Shown: positions 43,352-51,996, counted from the first letter of the stretch. The stretch: 64,000 bases of DNA from Szabonella sp046295215 (GCA_046295215.1 JBKBNP010000012.1:1-64000); one strand, 5' to 3'. Notes: generated by a model not told the origin, from the sequence alone. Numbers and translations are program-made.

Positions 43352-44194
43352 ATGGGTGAATTCGTCACCCGCTTCGCACCGTCCCCGACCGGGCCGCTGC
43401 ATCTGGGGCATGCCTATTCGGCGATTCTGGCGCATGACATGGCGCGGGCCAGAGGCGGGCGCTTTCTGCTGCGGATGGAGGATACCGACCTCCAACGCTG
43501 CAAAGCCGAATGGGAAACCGCCATTGTCGAGGATCTGACATGGCTCGGGCTGGCATGGGATGGACCGGTTCAGCGCCAGTCGCCCAAGATCCCTGACTAC
43601 AATCTGCGGCTGGAACGGCTTGCGCAGACGGGCCTGATCTACCCCTGTTCCTGCACCCGGGGGGATATCCGGGCGGCGGTGGCGGCCCCGCAGGAAGGCG
43701 TCCTGCATCCGCATTACCCCGGCACCTGCCGGGGGCGCAGGATGGAGGACCGGCAGCCGGGTGACGCGCTGCGGCTGGATCTCGGGGCGGCGCTCGCGCG
43801 GGTGGCGGACGACCTGCCGGAGTTCACCGAAACCGGCCTTTCCCATGCGGGCCTGCACCGCATCGACGCCGCGCATGCGCAATCAACCATCGGGGATGTG
43901 GTGCTGGGCCGGAAGGGCGAGGAGATCGTTGCCTATTTTCTTGCCTCGGCCTTCGACGATGCCGATCAGGAGATCAGCCATGTGATCCGGGGCGAGGATC
44001 TTTTCGGGTTTACGCCGGTGCAGGTTGTCCTGCAGCGGCTGCTCGGATTGCCGACGCCAGTCTATCACCATCACCGTCTGGTCCGGGATGAAACGGGCAA
44101 GCGGCTGGCCAAGCGAGACGACGCGCGGGCAATCGCAAGGTTCCGCGCCGACGGGGCCAGCCCGCAGGACATCCGGGATCTGGTCGGGCTCTAG
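43352..44194 (+). CDS. gluQ: Glutamyl-Q tRNA(Asp) synthetase
   Basis: A 280-residue truncated glutamyl-tRNA synthetase paralogue (YadB) that attaches glutamate to the queuosine base of tRNA-Asp; it lacks the anticodon-binding domain. The class-I signatures are HLGH (17-20, in RFAPSPTGPLHLGHAYSA) and KRLAKRD near the C-terminus. A zinc site is suggested by C99 and C101 in YPCSCTRGD and C126 in YPGTCRGR. It follows trmFO by 4 bp, so both tRNA-modification genes are probably co-transcribed. Its stop is 4 bp from the stop of the convergent dehydrogenase gene. Confidence 0.92.
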   Translation: MGEFVTRFAPSPTGPLHLGHAYSAILAHDMARARGGRFLLRMEDTDLQRCKAEWETAIVEDLTWLGLAWDGPVQRQSPKIPDYNLRLERLAQTGLIYPCSCTRGDIRAAVAAPQEGVLHPHYPGTCRGRRMEDRQPGDALRLDLGAALARVADDLPEFTETGLSHAGLHRIDAAHAQSTIGDVVLGRKGEEIVAYFLASAFDDADQEISHVIRGEDLFGFTPVQVVLQRLLGLPTPVYHHHRLVRDETGKRLAKRDDARAIARFRADGASPQDIRDLVGL

Positions 44195-44198
44195 CGGA

Positions 44199-45296
44199 TC
44201 AGCCCCCCGGCGCCATCCGGTAGGCGGCACCATCTGTCACCGACAGAAACCAGATTGCGCCGTCAGGTGCCTCCACCACGTCCCGGACGCGCCCGGTTTC
44301 GGGCGTTTTGATGCGATGCTCGCGAAAACCGTCCTCCGGGTCGAGCCGCGAGATGAAGCCGGAATTGAGGCTGCCGGTCAGGAAATGGCCCTGCCAGTCG
44401 GGAAACATCCGGCCCGACAGGATTGCGAGGCCCGAGGGCGCGATGGAAGGATCCCAGTAATGTTCGGGCTGTTCCATGCCCTCGCGATGCGTTCCTTCGC
44501 CGATCTTCGCGCCACTGTAATGGACACCGTAGGAGATTATCGGCCAGCCATAGTTGCGGCCCGGTTCCACCCGGTTCACCTCGTCGCCGCCGCGCGCACC
44601 ATGCTCGACCACCCAGAGTTGCCCCGAGGCATCGAGCGCCGCCCCCTGGATATTGCGATGACCAAAGCTGTGCAGCCCCGGAACGGCATTCGCCATGCTG
44701 GCGAAGGCGGGCGCTGTCTGCGGCGTGCCGTCGGGGGCGAAGGCCAAAACCTTGCCTTCGGGGCCACGAATGTCCTGGGCCAGCATGTCCTGTCCACGAT
44801 CCCCGGTGGTGAGAAAGACAGAGCCGTCGCCTGCCTCCACCAGTCGCGCGCCGAAATGGCGGCCACCAGTGCGCGCACTCGGGGCATGGACGACTCGGAA
44901 CTCCTCAAGGCGTGTGGCGTCATCCGAGAGACGACCGAACCCCATGGCGGTGCCCGTCCCGCCATTGCCAGCCGGGGCGGCATAGCTGATCCAGACCCGG
45001 CGGCTGGTTGCAAAATCGCGCGGCACCATCACGTCGAGAAGCCCGCCCTGGCCTCCCACGGCAAAGTCCGGCAGGCCGGAGACGGGCTGGACCGCAGCGC
45101 CGTTGCCCGCGAAATACAGTAGCCTGCCACCGCGTTCGGTCACCAGAAAACCGCCATCGGGCAGGAAGTCCAGCCCCCAGGGCTCAACGAGTCCCTGCAC
45201 CACCGGACTGATGCGCAGGGATTGCGCAGCGAGCGGGGCTGCCAGCAATCCGGCGAGAAGGAACGCGGTTGCGAGTCGGGTTCTGCGCAGGGGCAT
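44199..45296 (-). CDS. PQQ-dependent sugar dehydrogenase-like protein (YliI/Asd type)
   Basis: A 365-residue exported protein: signal peptide at 1-24 (ending PLAAQ), then a six-bladed beta-propeller of the glucose/sorbosone dehydrogenase (GSDH) family. Typical blocks are GLVEPWGLDFLPDGGFLVTE, GGQGGLLDVMVPRDF, FLTTGDRGQ, GHRNIQGAALDASG, EVNRVEPGRNYGWP and APSGLAILSGRMFPDWQGH. These enzymes oxidise aldose sugars in the periplasm, some with PQQ. No pqq biosynthesis genes are present, so the cofactor needs an outside source. ATG 45296 has AGGAG. It converges with gluQ. Confidence 0.87.
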   Translation of the reverse strand: MPLRRTRLATAFLLAGLLAAPLAAQSLRISPVVQGLVEPWGLDFLPDGGFLVTERGGRLLYFAGNGAAVQPVSGLPDFAVGGQGGLLDVMVPRDFATSRRVWISYAAPAGNGGTGTAMGFGRLSDDATRLEEFRVVHAPSARTGGRHFGARLVEAGDGSVFLTTGDRGQDMLAQDIRGPEGKVLAFAPDGTPQTAPAFASMANAVPGLHSFGHRNIQGAALDASGQLWVVEHGARGGDEVNRVEPGRNYGWPIISYGVHYSGAKIGEGTHREGMEQPEHYWDPSIAPSGLAILSGRMFPDWQGHFLTGSLNSGFISRLDPEDGFREHRIKTPETGRVRDVVEAPDGAIWFLSVTDGAAYRMAPGG

Positions 45297-45487
45297 GAGG
45301 TCTCCTTGAAATTTGCCTGTGGTTCAAAATGGGGGGGATTGCCCCGACGGCAACCGCAAAGGACGAGGCCCAAAGCTCACAAAACCGTGGGTCCGGACAG
45401 GTTTCCCCTGCTTTTCGATGCTTTTCTTTTGGCCGGGTCACGTCTAACCTGCCGCGCAGGATCACGGTCCAACAAAGGGAGAGACCA

Positions 45488-46672
45488 ATGAAAAAACTGC
45501 TTGCCGCTACCGCCGCGACCGCACTGTTCGCCGGGGCCGCCATGGCCGAGGATGTCAAGATCGGCATCATTCTGGGCTTCACCGGCCCGCTCGAATCAAT
45601 CACGCCCGGCATGGCTGCCGGTGCGGAACTCGCGATGAAGGAAGTCACCGAGTCCGGCAAGTTCATGGGCGGCGCTGCGGTCGTTCCGGTGCGCGCCGAC
45701 AGCACCTGCGTTGACGCCGCTGCCGCCACCGCCGCTGCGGAACGCCTCATCACCTCCGAAGGGGTGAAGGGCATCATGGGGGCCGATTGTTCCGGCGTGA
45801 CCGGCGCGATCCTCCAGAATGTCGCGCGCCCGAACGGGATGGGGATGATCTCGCCCTCCGCAACCTCGCCCGGCCTGTCCACCGCCGAGGATGACGGGCT
45901 GTTCTTCCGCACCGCCCCCTCCGATGCGCGTCAGGGCGTCGTGATGACCGAAATCATCATGGAAAAGGGCATCAAGACCGTCGCGCTGACCTATACCAAC
46001 AACGACTATGGCAAGGGTCTGGCCGACAGCTTCCAGGCCGCGTTCGAGGCGGCGGGCGGCAAGGTCACCATCTCTGCCGCGCATGAGGACAACAAGGCCG
46101 ACTATTCGGCCGAGGTCGGTGCGCTGGCGGCCGCCGGTGGCGAGGTTCTGGTGGTTGCAGGCTATACGGACAAGGGCGGCAAGGGGATCATCCAGGCATC
46201 GCTCGACTCGGGTGCGTTCGACACCTTCGTTCTGCCCGACGGCATGGTGGGGCAGCAACTCGTGGATGACTTCGGTGCGGGCCTGACCGGCAGCTTCGGC
46301 CAGTATCCGGGCACCGACAGCGAAGGCGCGGAGATCTTCCAGGCCATGGCGACGGCGGCGGGCTTCGACGGCACGGGGGCTTTCGCGCCCGAAAGCTATG
46401 ACGCGGCGGCGCTCATCATGCTGGCCATGGCGGCGGCGGGTTCGACCGACAGCAAGGACTGGACCGGCAAGGTGATGGACCTGGCCAATGCGCCGGGCGA
46501 GCTGATCCTGCCGGGCGAGTTGGGCAAGGCGCTCGACCTGATCGCGCAGGGCGTCGAGATCGATTATGTCGGGGCGACGGCGGTGGAACTGATCGGACCG
46601 GGCGAAAGCGCCGGCAACTACCGCGAGATCGAGATCAAGGACGGCAAGATCGAAACGGTCCGCTTCCGTTGA
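45488..46672 (+). CDS. livK: Branched-chain amino acid-type ABC substrate-binding protein
   Basis: A 394-residue periplasmic receptor (type-I fold, Peripla_BP_6) with a signal peptide at 1-20 ending AGAAMA. It opens with the family strand VKIGIILGFTGPLESITPG and includes YTNNDYGKGLADSF and LVVAGYTDKGGKGI. Related receptors bind leucine/isoleucine/valine, amides, or aromatic compounds; the ligand is not set by sequence alone. ATG 45488 has AAAGGGAGAG. First gene of a liv operon livK-livG-livF-small ORF-livH-livM. A hairpin at 46698-46726 follows, probably lowering read-through so the receptor is made in excess. The 191-bp upstream region shows no promoter I trust. Confidence 0.9.
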   Translation: MKKLLAATAATALFAGAAMAEDVKIGIILGFTGPLESITPGMAAGAELAMKEVTESGKFMGGAAVVPVRADSTCVDAAAATAAAERLITSEGVKGIMGADCSGVTGAILQNVARPNGMGMISPSATSPGLSTAEDDGLFFRTAPSDARQGVVMTEIIMEKGIKTVALTYTNNDYGKGLADSFQAAFEAAGGKVTISAAHEDNKADYSAEVGALAAAGGEVLVVAGYTDKGGKGIIQASLDSGAFDTFVLPDGMVGQQLVDDFGAGLTGSFGQYPGTDSEGAEIFQAMATAAGFDGTGAFAPESYDAAALIMLAMAAAGSTDSKDWTGKVMDLANAPGELILPGELGKALDLIAQGVEIDYVGATAVELIGPGESAGNYREIEIKDGKIETVRFR

Positions 46673-46697
46673 TCGCAGCCTGAAACCAGACTGGGGA

Positions 46698-46726
46698 CGG
46701 CCCGGGGTGTGATGCGCTCCGGGCCG
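46698..46726 (+). terminator. Attenuator-like hairpin between livK and livG
   Basis: CGGCCCGG and CCGGGCCG form a perfect 8-bp stem with a 13-base loop, 25 bp after the livK stop, without a long T run. It probably acts as a partial terminator or mRNA-stabilising structure within the operon. Confidence 0.55.
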
Positions 46727-46795
46727 TTGCCACAACAAAAGCTTCGGCGGCGGCCCCGGGACGGGCCGGAATGACCGGAAGCGACAGGGGAGTTG

Positions 46796-47593
46796 ATGGG
46801 GATGATCGTCGTTGACGAGCTTCACAAGCATTTTGGCGGGTTTCACGCGGTGGACGGGGCTTCGCTCACCATCGCGGAGCGGTCGATCACCGGGCTGATC
46901 GGACCAAACGGGGCGGGCAAGACCACGCTGTTCAACGTGATCGCGGGTCGACTGAAACCGACCTCGGGGCGGGTTCTGATGGCGGGGGAGGAGATCACCG
47001 GCCTGCCGCCGCATGAACTGTTCCACAAGGGATTGTTGCGCACCTTCCAGATCGCGCATGAATTCGGCTCGATGACCTGTCTGGAAAACCTGATGACGGT
47101 TCCCGGCGCGCAGATGGGCGAGGTGCTATGGAACGCCTGGTTCCGGCGTGCGGCCGTTCGAGAGGAAGAGGAACGGCTGCGCGCCAAGGCGCAGGAGGTG
47201 CTGAAATTCCTCACCATCGACCATCTGGCCGAGCAGAAGGCGAGCCAGATTTCCGGCGGGCAGAAGAAGCTTCTGGAACTGGGACGCACGATGATGGTGG
47301 ACGCGAGGATCGTGTTTCTGGACGAGGTCGGGGCAGGGGTGAACCGCACGCTTCTGAACACCATCGGGGATGCCATCGTGCGGCTGAACGAGGAGCGGGG
47401 ATACACTTTCTGTGTGATCGAGCATGACATGGATTTCATCGGGCGGCTCTGCAATCCGGTGATCTGCATGGCGGAAGGCAAGGTTCTGGCCGAGGGCACG
47501 GTCGAGGAAGTCAAGAATGACGAGCGCGTGATCGAGGCCTATCTGGGCACCGGATTGAAGAACAAGGTGAAGGGAGAGGCTGCCCATGCGTGA
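46796..47593 (+). CDS. livG: LivG-type ABC ATP-binding protein
   Basis: A 265-residue ATPase of the branched-chain amino-acid importer family. Walker A GPNGAGKT is at 36-43, the signature ISGGQ at 152-156 (usual LSGGQ), and Walker B ends in FLDEVGAGVN (174-183), where Val replaces the common Pro (LDEP) but the catalytic Glu is kept. The H-loop is VIEHDMDF. Starts at 46796 and 46802 are both possible (GGGGAG upstream). It is 123 bp after livK, across the hairpin, and is followed by dispersed repeat copy 3. Confidence 0.92.
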   Translation: MGMIVVDELHKHFGGFHAVDGASLTIAERSITGLIGPNGAGKTTLFNVIAGRLKPTSGRVLMAGEEITGLPPHELFHKGLLRTFQIAHEFGSMTCLENLMTVPGAQMGEVLWNAWFRRAAVREEEERLRAKAQEVLKFLTIDHLAEQKASQISGGQKKLLELGRTMMVDARIVFLDEVGAGVNRTLLNTIGDAIVRLNEERGYTFCVIEHDMDFIGRLCNPVICMAEGKVLAEGTVEEVKNDERVIEAYLGTGLKNKVKGEAAHA

Positions 47594-47615
47594 TCGTTGC
47601 GAGCGGTGGCGGACG

Positions 47616-47667
47616 CCGGGGGCTGTCTGCCCCCGGACCCCCGAGGATATTTCCGGACAGAAAAAGG
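47616..47667 (+). repeat. Dispersed 3'-end hairpin element, copy 3 (inside the liv operon)
   Basis: Hairpin CCGGGGGC-TGTCT-GCCCCCGG (47616-47636) is followed by CCCCCGAGGATATTTCCGGA and CAGAAAAAGGG (to 47667). It starts 22 bp after the livG stop, on the livG strand, and its purine-rich tail is 9-12 bp upstream of the livF ATG, so it appears to provide the livF ribosome-binding site. Confidence 0.8.
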
Positions 47668-47676
47668 GACGGGCGC

Positions 47677-48390
47677 ATGGCTGAACCCTTTCTGATTGGC
47701 GAGGCGATGACGGGCGGCTATGGCGGCGGGGCGGACATTCTGCATGGCTGCACCATCGCGGTGGAAAAGGGCGAGATCGCGGTGATCGTCGGGCCCAACG
47801 GGGCAGGCAAGTCCACGGCGATGAAGGCCGTGTTCGGCATGCTGAACCTGCGGGCGGGGCAGGTGCGGCTTGACGGGGCGGACATTACTGCCCTTTCGCC
47901 GCAGGACCGGGTTGCGAAAGGCATGGCCTTCGTGCCGCAGACCTCCAACATCTTCACTTCGATGACGGTAGAGGAGAACCTCGAAATGGGGGCATTCCTG
48001 CGGCGCGACGATATTTCGGGGACGATGGCGCAGGTGTTCGACCTGTTTCCCATCCTGAAGGACAAGCGGCGTCAGCCGGCCGGAGAGCTGTCGGGCGGGC
48101 AGCGCCAACAGGTCGCCGTGGGGCGCGCGTTGATGACGCAGCCGAAGGTGTTGATGCTGGACGAACCCACCGCCGGGGTTTCCCCGATCGTTATGGACGA
48201 GTTGTTCGACCGCATCATCGAGGTGGCGCGCACCGGCATTTCCATCCTGATGGTGGAGCAGAATGCGCGACAGGCGCTGGAGATTGCCGACAAGGGCTAT
48301 GTTCTGGTGCAGGGGGCCAACCGGTTCACCGATACCGGCAAGGCGTTGATGGCCGACCCCGAGGTTCGCCGCAGTTTTCTGGGAGGATGA
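47677..48390 (+). CDS. livF: LivF-type ABC ATP-binding protein
   Basis: A 237-residue partner ATPase of LivG. Walker A GPNGAGKS is at 39-46. The signature is LSGGQRQQ, and Walker B with VLMLDEPTAGVSP is canonical, unlike LivG. The H-loop is LMVEQNARQ. ATG 47677 is placed 9 bp after AAAAAGGGAC, which belongs to the dispersed repeat; the frame is open further upstream but overlaps livG's end. Its last codons contain GGGAGGATGA, which serves as the ribosome site of the small downstream ORF. Confidence 0.93.
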   Translation: MAEPFLIGEAMTGGYGGGADILHGCTIAVEKGEIAVIVGPNGAGKSTAMKAVFGMLNLRAGQVRLDGADITALSPQDRVAKGMAFVPQTSNIFTSMTVEENLEMGAFLRRDDISGTMAQVFDLFPILKDKRRQPAGELSGGQRQQVAVGRALMTQPKVLMLDEPTAGVSPIVMDELFDRIIEVARTGISILMVEQNARQALEIADKGYVLVQGANRFTDTGKALMADPEVRRSFLGG

Positions 48391-48391
48391 T

Positions 48392-48565
48392 ATGTGGACA
48401 TGCGCTCTGGTCATGGCAGCGTCGCTTGCCCTTGTGCCCGGCATCGCTGCGGCAGGACTGACCTGTAATCTCGACCGGCGCTGTGTGGTCGGCGAGGCAG
48501 CATGGAGCTGGCCGACGGATGGCAGGCTCGTCGGCCATCTCCTCAACCGCAAAGGGGCGTTCTGA
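48392..48565 (+). CDS. Small secreted/periplasmic protein within the liv operon
   Basis: A 57-codon ORF I do not recognise. It begins with a hydrophobic signal-like segment (MWTCALVMAASLALVPGIAA) with a plausible Ala-x-Ala cleavage just after, leaving a mature peptide of about 36 residues. That peptide has two cysteines seven positions apart (LTCNLDRRCVVG) and Trp residues, ending in NRKGAF. The evidence for a real gene is position: it starts 2 bp after the livF stop with a strong GGGAGG ribosome site inside livF, and its TGA overlaps the livH ATG by one base (TGATG), giving tight coupling on both sides. It may be a small accessory to the importer. Confidence 0.65.
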   Translation: MWTCALVMAASLALVPGIAAAGLTCNLDRRCVVGEAAWSWPTDGRLVGHLLNRKGAF

Positions 48566-49575
48566 TGGACATTCTGAACGGCCTGGTCACCTTTCTGAAC
48601 TTCGTGTTCATCCCGGGGGCAGCCTATGGCGCACAACTGGCGCTGGGGGCACTGGGCGTGACGCTGATCTATGGCATCCTGCGGTTTTCCAATTTCGCCC
48701 ATGGCGACACAATGGCGCTTGGCACCACCGTTGCGATCCTGATGACCTGGGGGTTGCAGGCTTTGGGCGTGGGCTTCGGGCCTCTGCCGACGGCACTTCT
48801 CGCCTTGCCCTTTGCGATCGCCGTCACGGCGCTGTTCGTTCTGGGCACGGATCGGGCGGTCTACCGCTTCTACCGGGCGCGCAAGGCCAGCCCTTCGACG
48901 CTTGTGATCGTCTCACTGGGCGTGATGTTCGTGATGAACGGCATCACGCGCTTCATCATCGGGGTTCAGGATCAGAATTTCGCCGATGGCGAGCGGTTCG
49001 TGATCACCGCGCGGGGCTTCCGCGAGGCGACGGGGCTGGCCGAGGGGCTGGCGATCCGCACCACCCAGGTGGTGACGATGGCGGTCGCGGTGATTGCGGT
49101 CGCGCTTCTGTTCTGGTTCCTCAACCGCACCCGCACCGGAAAATCCATGCGCGCCTATTCCGACAATGAGGATCTGGCCCTTCTGTCGGGCATCAGTCCC
49201 GAACGTGTGGTCGCGGTGACCTGGATCATCACGGCGGCTCTGGCGACCACGGCGGGGGTGCTTTACGGGCTGGACAAGTCCTTCAACCCCTTCACCTATT
49301 TCCAGCTTCTGCTGCCGATCTTCGCCTCTGCCATCGTGGGGGGGCTGGGCAATCCGCTGGGGGCCATCGTGGGGGGCTTCGTCATCGCGTTTTCCGAGGT
49401 GACGGTGACCTATGCCTGGAAGAAGGTGGTGACCTACCTGCTGCCGGATAGCATGGCGCCGGACAGCCTGGTGCAACTGCTGTCCACCGATTACAAATTC
49501 GCGGTCAGCTTTGCCATTCTTATCATCGTGCTGCTGTTCATGCCCACGGGCCTGTTCAAGGGGAAATCGGTATGA
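48565..49575 (+). CDS. livH: LivH-type branched-chain amino acid permease
   Basis: A 336-residue inner-membrane permease with about eight transmembrane segments. Conserved blocks are GAQLALGALGVTLIYGILRF, SNFAHGDTMALG, the EAA-like coupling segment near ARGFREATGL, and FASAIVGGLGNPLGAIVGGF. It forms the heterodimeric channel with LivM. Its ATG at 48565 overlaps the stop of the small ORF by one base and its own stop overlaps livM by four. Confidence 0.93.
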   Translation: MDILNGLVTFLNFVFIPGAAYGAQLALGALGVTLIYGILRFSNFAHGDTMALGTTVAILMTWGLQALGVGFGPLPTALLALPFAIAVTALFVLGTDRAVYRFYRARKASPSTLVIVSLGVMFVMNGITRFIIGVQDQNFADGERFVITARGFREATGLAEGLAIRTTQVVTMAVAVIAVALLFWFLNRTRTGKSMRAYSDNEDLALLSGISPERVVAVTWIITAALATTAGVLYGLDKSFNPFTYFQLLLPIFASAIVGGLGNPLGAIVGGFVIAFSEVTVTYAWKKVVTYLLPDSMAPDSLVQLLSTDYKFAVSFAILIIVLLFMPTGLFKGKSV

Positions 49576-50870
49576 ACCCGCGCAACATCCTTCTGTTCGG
49601 CCTGGTCGGACTCTTGTTCGTCGCGACCGGGTTCCTGCAAAGCTGGAACCTGTCGCTGTCGATCCTCCAGATGGCGCTCGTCTCGGCAATCATGGCGCTG
49701 GGGGTGAACATCCAGTGGGGCTATGCGGGGCTCTTCAACGTGGGTGTCATGGGCTTTGCGGCGCTTGGCGGGCTGGCCGTGGTCCTGACGGCCAGCCCAC
49801 CCGTGCCGGAAGGGTGGCGGGCCGGGGGGCCGGGCATCGTGCTGGCGTTGGTGCTGGGGGCGGCCACGGTGGCGGCCGCCGTGCAGATCTACAAACGCAT
49901 GGCGCGCGGGCGGACGCGGACGGTCGCGATGCTGGCCGTCCTGATCGGTGGGTTTTTCCTCTACCGCTCGGTGCTTGATCCCAATGTTGCGGCGGTGGAG
50001 GCGGTCAACCCCTCCTTTGCGGGCAATCTTGGCGGGCTCGGGCTGCCTGTCTTGCTGGCCTGGCCGGCGGGTGGGTTGCTGGCCGCCGGGGCCGCATGGG
50101 TGATCGGCAAGACGGCCCTTGGCCTGCGCTCGGATTACCTTGCCATCGCGACACTCGGCATTGCGGAAATCATCATCGCTGTGATGAAGAACGAGGACTG
50201 GCTGGCGCGCGGCGTCAAGAACGTGATCGGCCTGCCGCGCCCGGTGCCCTACGAGGTCGACCTGCAACGCGATCCGGGATTTCTGGCCACGGCGCAATCC
50301 TGGGGCTTCGATCCGGTCACCGGATCCTCCATTGTGGTCAAGCTGGCCTATTGCGGGTTGTTCCTTCTGGTTCTGCTGGCGGTCGTCTGGCTGTCGGAAA
50401 AGGCATTGCGCAGCCCCTGGGGCCGGATGATGCGCGCGATCCGCGACAACGAGGTTGCGGCCGAGGCGATGGGCAAGGATGTGACCCGGCGCCATCTGCA
50501 GATCTTCATTCTCGGCTCGGCCGTGATCGGCATGGCGGGCGCGATGATGACCACGCTCGACGGGCAGTTGACGCCCGGCACCTATCAGCCGCTGCGATTC
50601 ACCTTCCTGATCTGGGTGATGGTGATCGTCGGCGGGTCGGGCAACAACTGGGGCGCGGTGCTGGGGGGCTTTCTGATCTGGTGGCTCTGGGTCATGGTCG
50701 AACCGCTCGGCCTTGGCTTCATGGGCGCGATCACGGCCGGAATGGCGGACGGGTCCTGGCTCAAGGGGCACCTGCAGGATGCCGCCGCCCATATGCGGCT
50801 GCTGACCATGGGGGTGATCCTGCTTCTGGTGCTGCGGTTCAGCCCGAGGGGGCTTATCCCCGAAAAATGA
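49572..50870 (+). CDS. livM: LivM-type branched-chain amino acid permease
   Basis: A 432-residue permease with an extended N-terminal part and about ten transmembrane helices. Family motifs are NIQWGYAGLFNVGVMGFAAL, RSDYLAIATLGIAEIIIAVM, RAIRDNEVAAEAMGKD and VIVGGSGNNWGAVLGGF. The ATGA overlap with livH supports coupling. It is the last gene of the importer; dispersed repeat copy 4 lies 17-68 bp after its stop but points the other way, toward the ornithine cyclodeaminase gene. Confidence 0.93.
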   Translation: MNPRNILLFGLVGLLFVATGFLQSWNLSLSILQMALVSAIMALGVNIQWGYAGLFNVGVMGFAALGGLAVVLTASPPVPEGWRAGGPGIVLALVLGAATVAAAVQIYKRMARGRTRTVAMLAVLIGGFFLYRSVLDPNVAAVEAVNPSFAGNLGGLGLPVLLAWPAGGLLAAGAAWVIGKTALGLRSDYLAIATLGIAEIIIAVMKNEDWLARGVKNVIGLPRPVPYEVDLQRDPGFLATAQSWGFDPVTGSSIVVKLAYCGLFLLVLLAVVWLSEKALRSPWGRMMRAIRDNEVAAEAMGKDVTRRHLQIFILGSAVIGMAGAMMTTLDGQLTPGTYQPLRFTFLIWVMVIVGGSGNNWGAVLGGFLIWWLWVMVEPLGLGFMGAITAGMADGSWLKGHLQDAAAHMRLLTMGVILLLVLRFSPRGLIPEK

Positions 50871-50887
50871 CCAAAAGGGAGTGTTTT

Positions 50888-50938
50888 CCCTTTTCATCTT
50901 GGCCGAAATACCTCGGGGGTGCGGGGGCTGGCCCCCGC
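50888..50938 (-). repeat. Dispersed 3'-end hairpin element, copy 4 (reverse)
   Basis: Read on the minus strand: hairpin GCGGGGGC-CA-GCCCCCGC (50938-50921), then CCCCCGAGGTATTTCGGCCA and AGATGAAAAG (to 50888). It starts 13 bp beyond the ocd stop, on ocd's coding strand, and ends 17 bp past the livM stop. The tract matches copies 1 and 5 closely. Confidence 0.8.
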
Positions 50939-50951
50939 AGGGCTTGTGTGC

Positions 50952-51983
50952 TCACGCCGCGCGCAGGATCATGCCGTAAAGGTCGCGCGGATCATCGGGG
51001 TCCGCGATCATGTCCAGATGGTCGCAGAACCCGGTCTCTGCCAGCTTCGAATGGACATAGCGCAGCGCCGCGAAATCCTCGATGGCGAAACCGACGGAAT
51101 CGAACAGCGTCACCTCATCCGCCGATTGCCGTCCCGCCGCCTGACCCGCAATGACCTGCCACAGTTCCGTCACCGGATGGTCGGGGGCAAGCTGCTGGAT
51201 CTCGCCCTCCACCCGGGTCTGGGGCGGGTATTCGACGAAAATGCGCGACCGCATCAGGATGTCGCGATGCAATTCGGTCTTGCCGGGGCAATCGCCGCCC
51301 ACGCCATTCAGATGCACGCCGCTGCCCAGCATGTTGTCGGTCAGGATCGTGGCATGGTTCTTGTCGGCGGTGCAGGTGGTGACGATCTGCGCGCCCAGAA
51401 TGGCCTCTTCCGCAGTCGCACAGCCCACCAGCCGCAGCCCTGATCCCGCGAGGTTCCTCAGGCATTTGGCGGTGGCGGCAGGGTCGATGTCGTAGAACCT
51501 CACCTCCTCCACCCCGCAGATCGCCTTGAAGGCCAGCGCCTGGAATTCGGCCTGCGCGCCATTGCCGATCATCGCCATCACGCGCGCATCCTTCGGCGCC
51601 AGCCATTTCGCCGCCATGGCACTGGTGGCCGCCGTGCGCAGCGCCGTCAGGATCGTCATTTCCGACAGCAGGAGCGGATAGCCGGTCGCCACATCCGCCA
51701 GCAGACCAAAGGCCGTGACCGTCTGCAGGCCGCGCTTCATGTTCGCCGGATGGCCGTTCACATATTTGAACCCATAGGTCTGCCCGTCCGAAGTCGGCAT
51801 CAACTCGATCACGCCCACATCGGAATGCGACGCGATGCGCGGCGTCTTGTCGAATTCCGGCCAGCGGCGGAAATCGGCCTCGATGCCGTCCGCCAGATCG
51901 CGCAGCACGGTTTCCACGCCCAGATGAAGCACCAGCTTCATCATGTTGTCCACGCTGACGAAAGGCACGAGGTTGAGGGTCAT
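50952..51983 (-). CDS. ocd: Ornithine cyclodeaminase
   Basis: A 343-residue NAD+-dependent enzyme of the OCD/mu-crystallin family that deaminates and cyclises L-ornithine to L-proline with release of ammonia. Motifs are YGFKYVNGHPANMKRGLQTV, LTALRTAATSAMAAKWLA with the substrate Arg/Lys, the Rossmann loop VMAMIGNGAQAEFQALAF, and HLNGVGGDCPGKTELH with the catalytic Asp region. It follows the arginase gene by 13 bp on the minus strand, so arginine is converted via ornithine to proline by adjacent genes. The repeat element after its stop may form its transcript end. Confidence 0.95.
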   Translation of the reverse strand: MTLNLVPFVSVDNMMKLVLHLGVETVLRDLADGIEADFRRWPEFDKTPRIASHSDVGVIELMPTSDGQTYGFKYVNGHPANMKRGLQTVTAFGLLADVATGYPLLLSEMTILTALRTAATSAMAAKWLAPKDARVMAMIGNGAQAEFQALAFKAICGVEEVRFYDIDPAATAKCLRNLAGSGLRLVGCATAEEAILGAQIVTTCTADKNHATILTDNMLGSGVHLNGVGGDCPGKTELHRDILMRSRIFVEYPPQTRVEGEIQQLAPDHPVTELWQVIAGQAAGRQSADEVTLFDSVGFAIEDFAALRYVHSKLAETGFCDHLDMIADPDDPRDLYGMILRAA

Positions 51984-51996
51984 GTCCGGCTCCGGT

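Noticed and set aside
44025..45122. Long plus-strand open frame opposite the sugar dehydrogenase gene
   Set aside because: It is antisense to a gene with a signal peptide and propeller motifs, and has none of its own.
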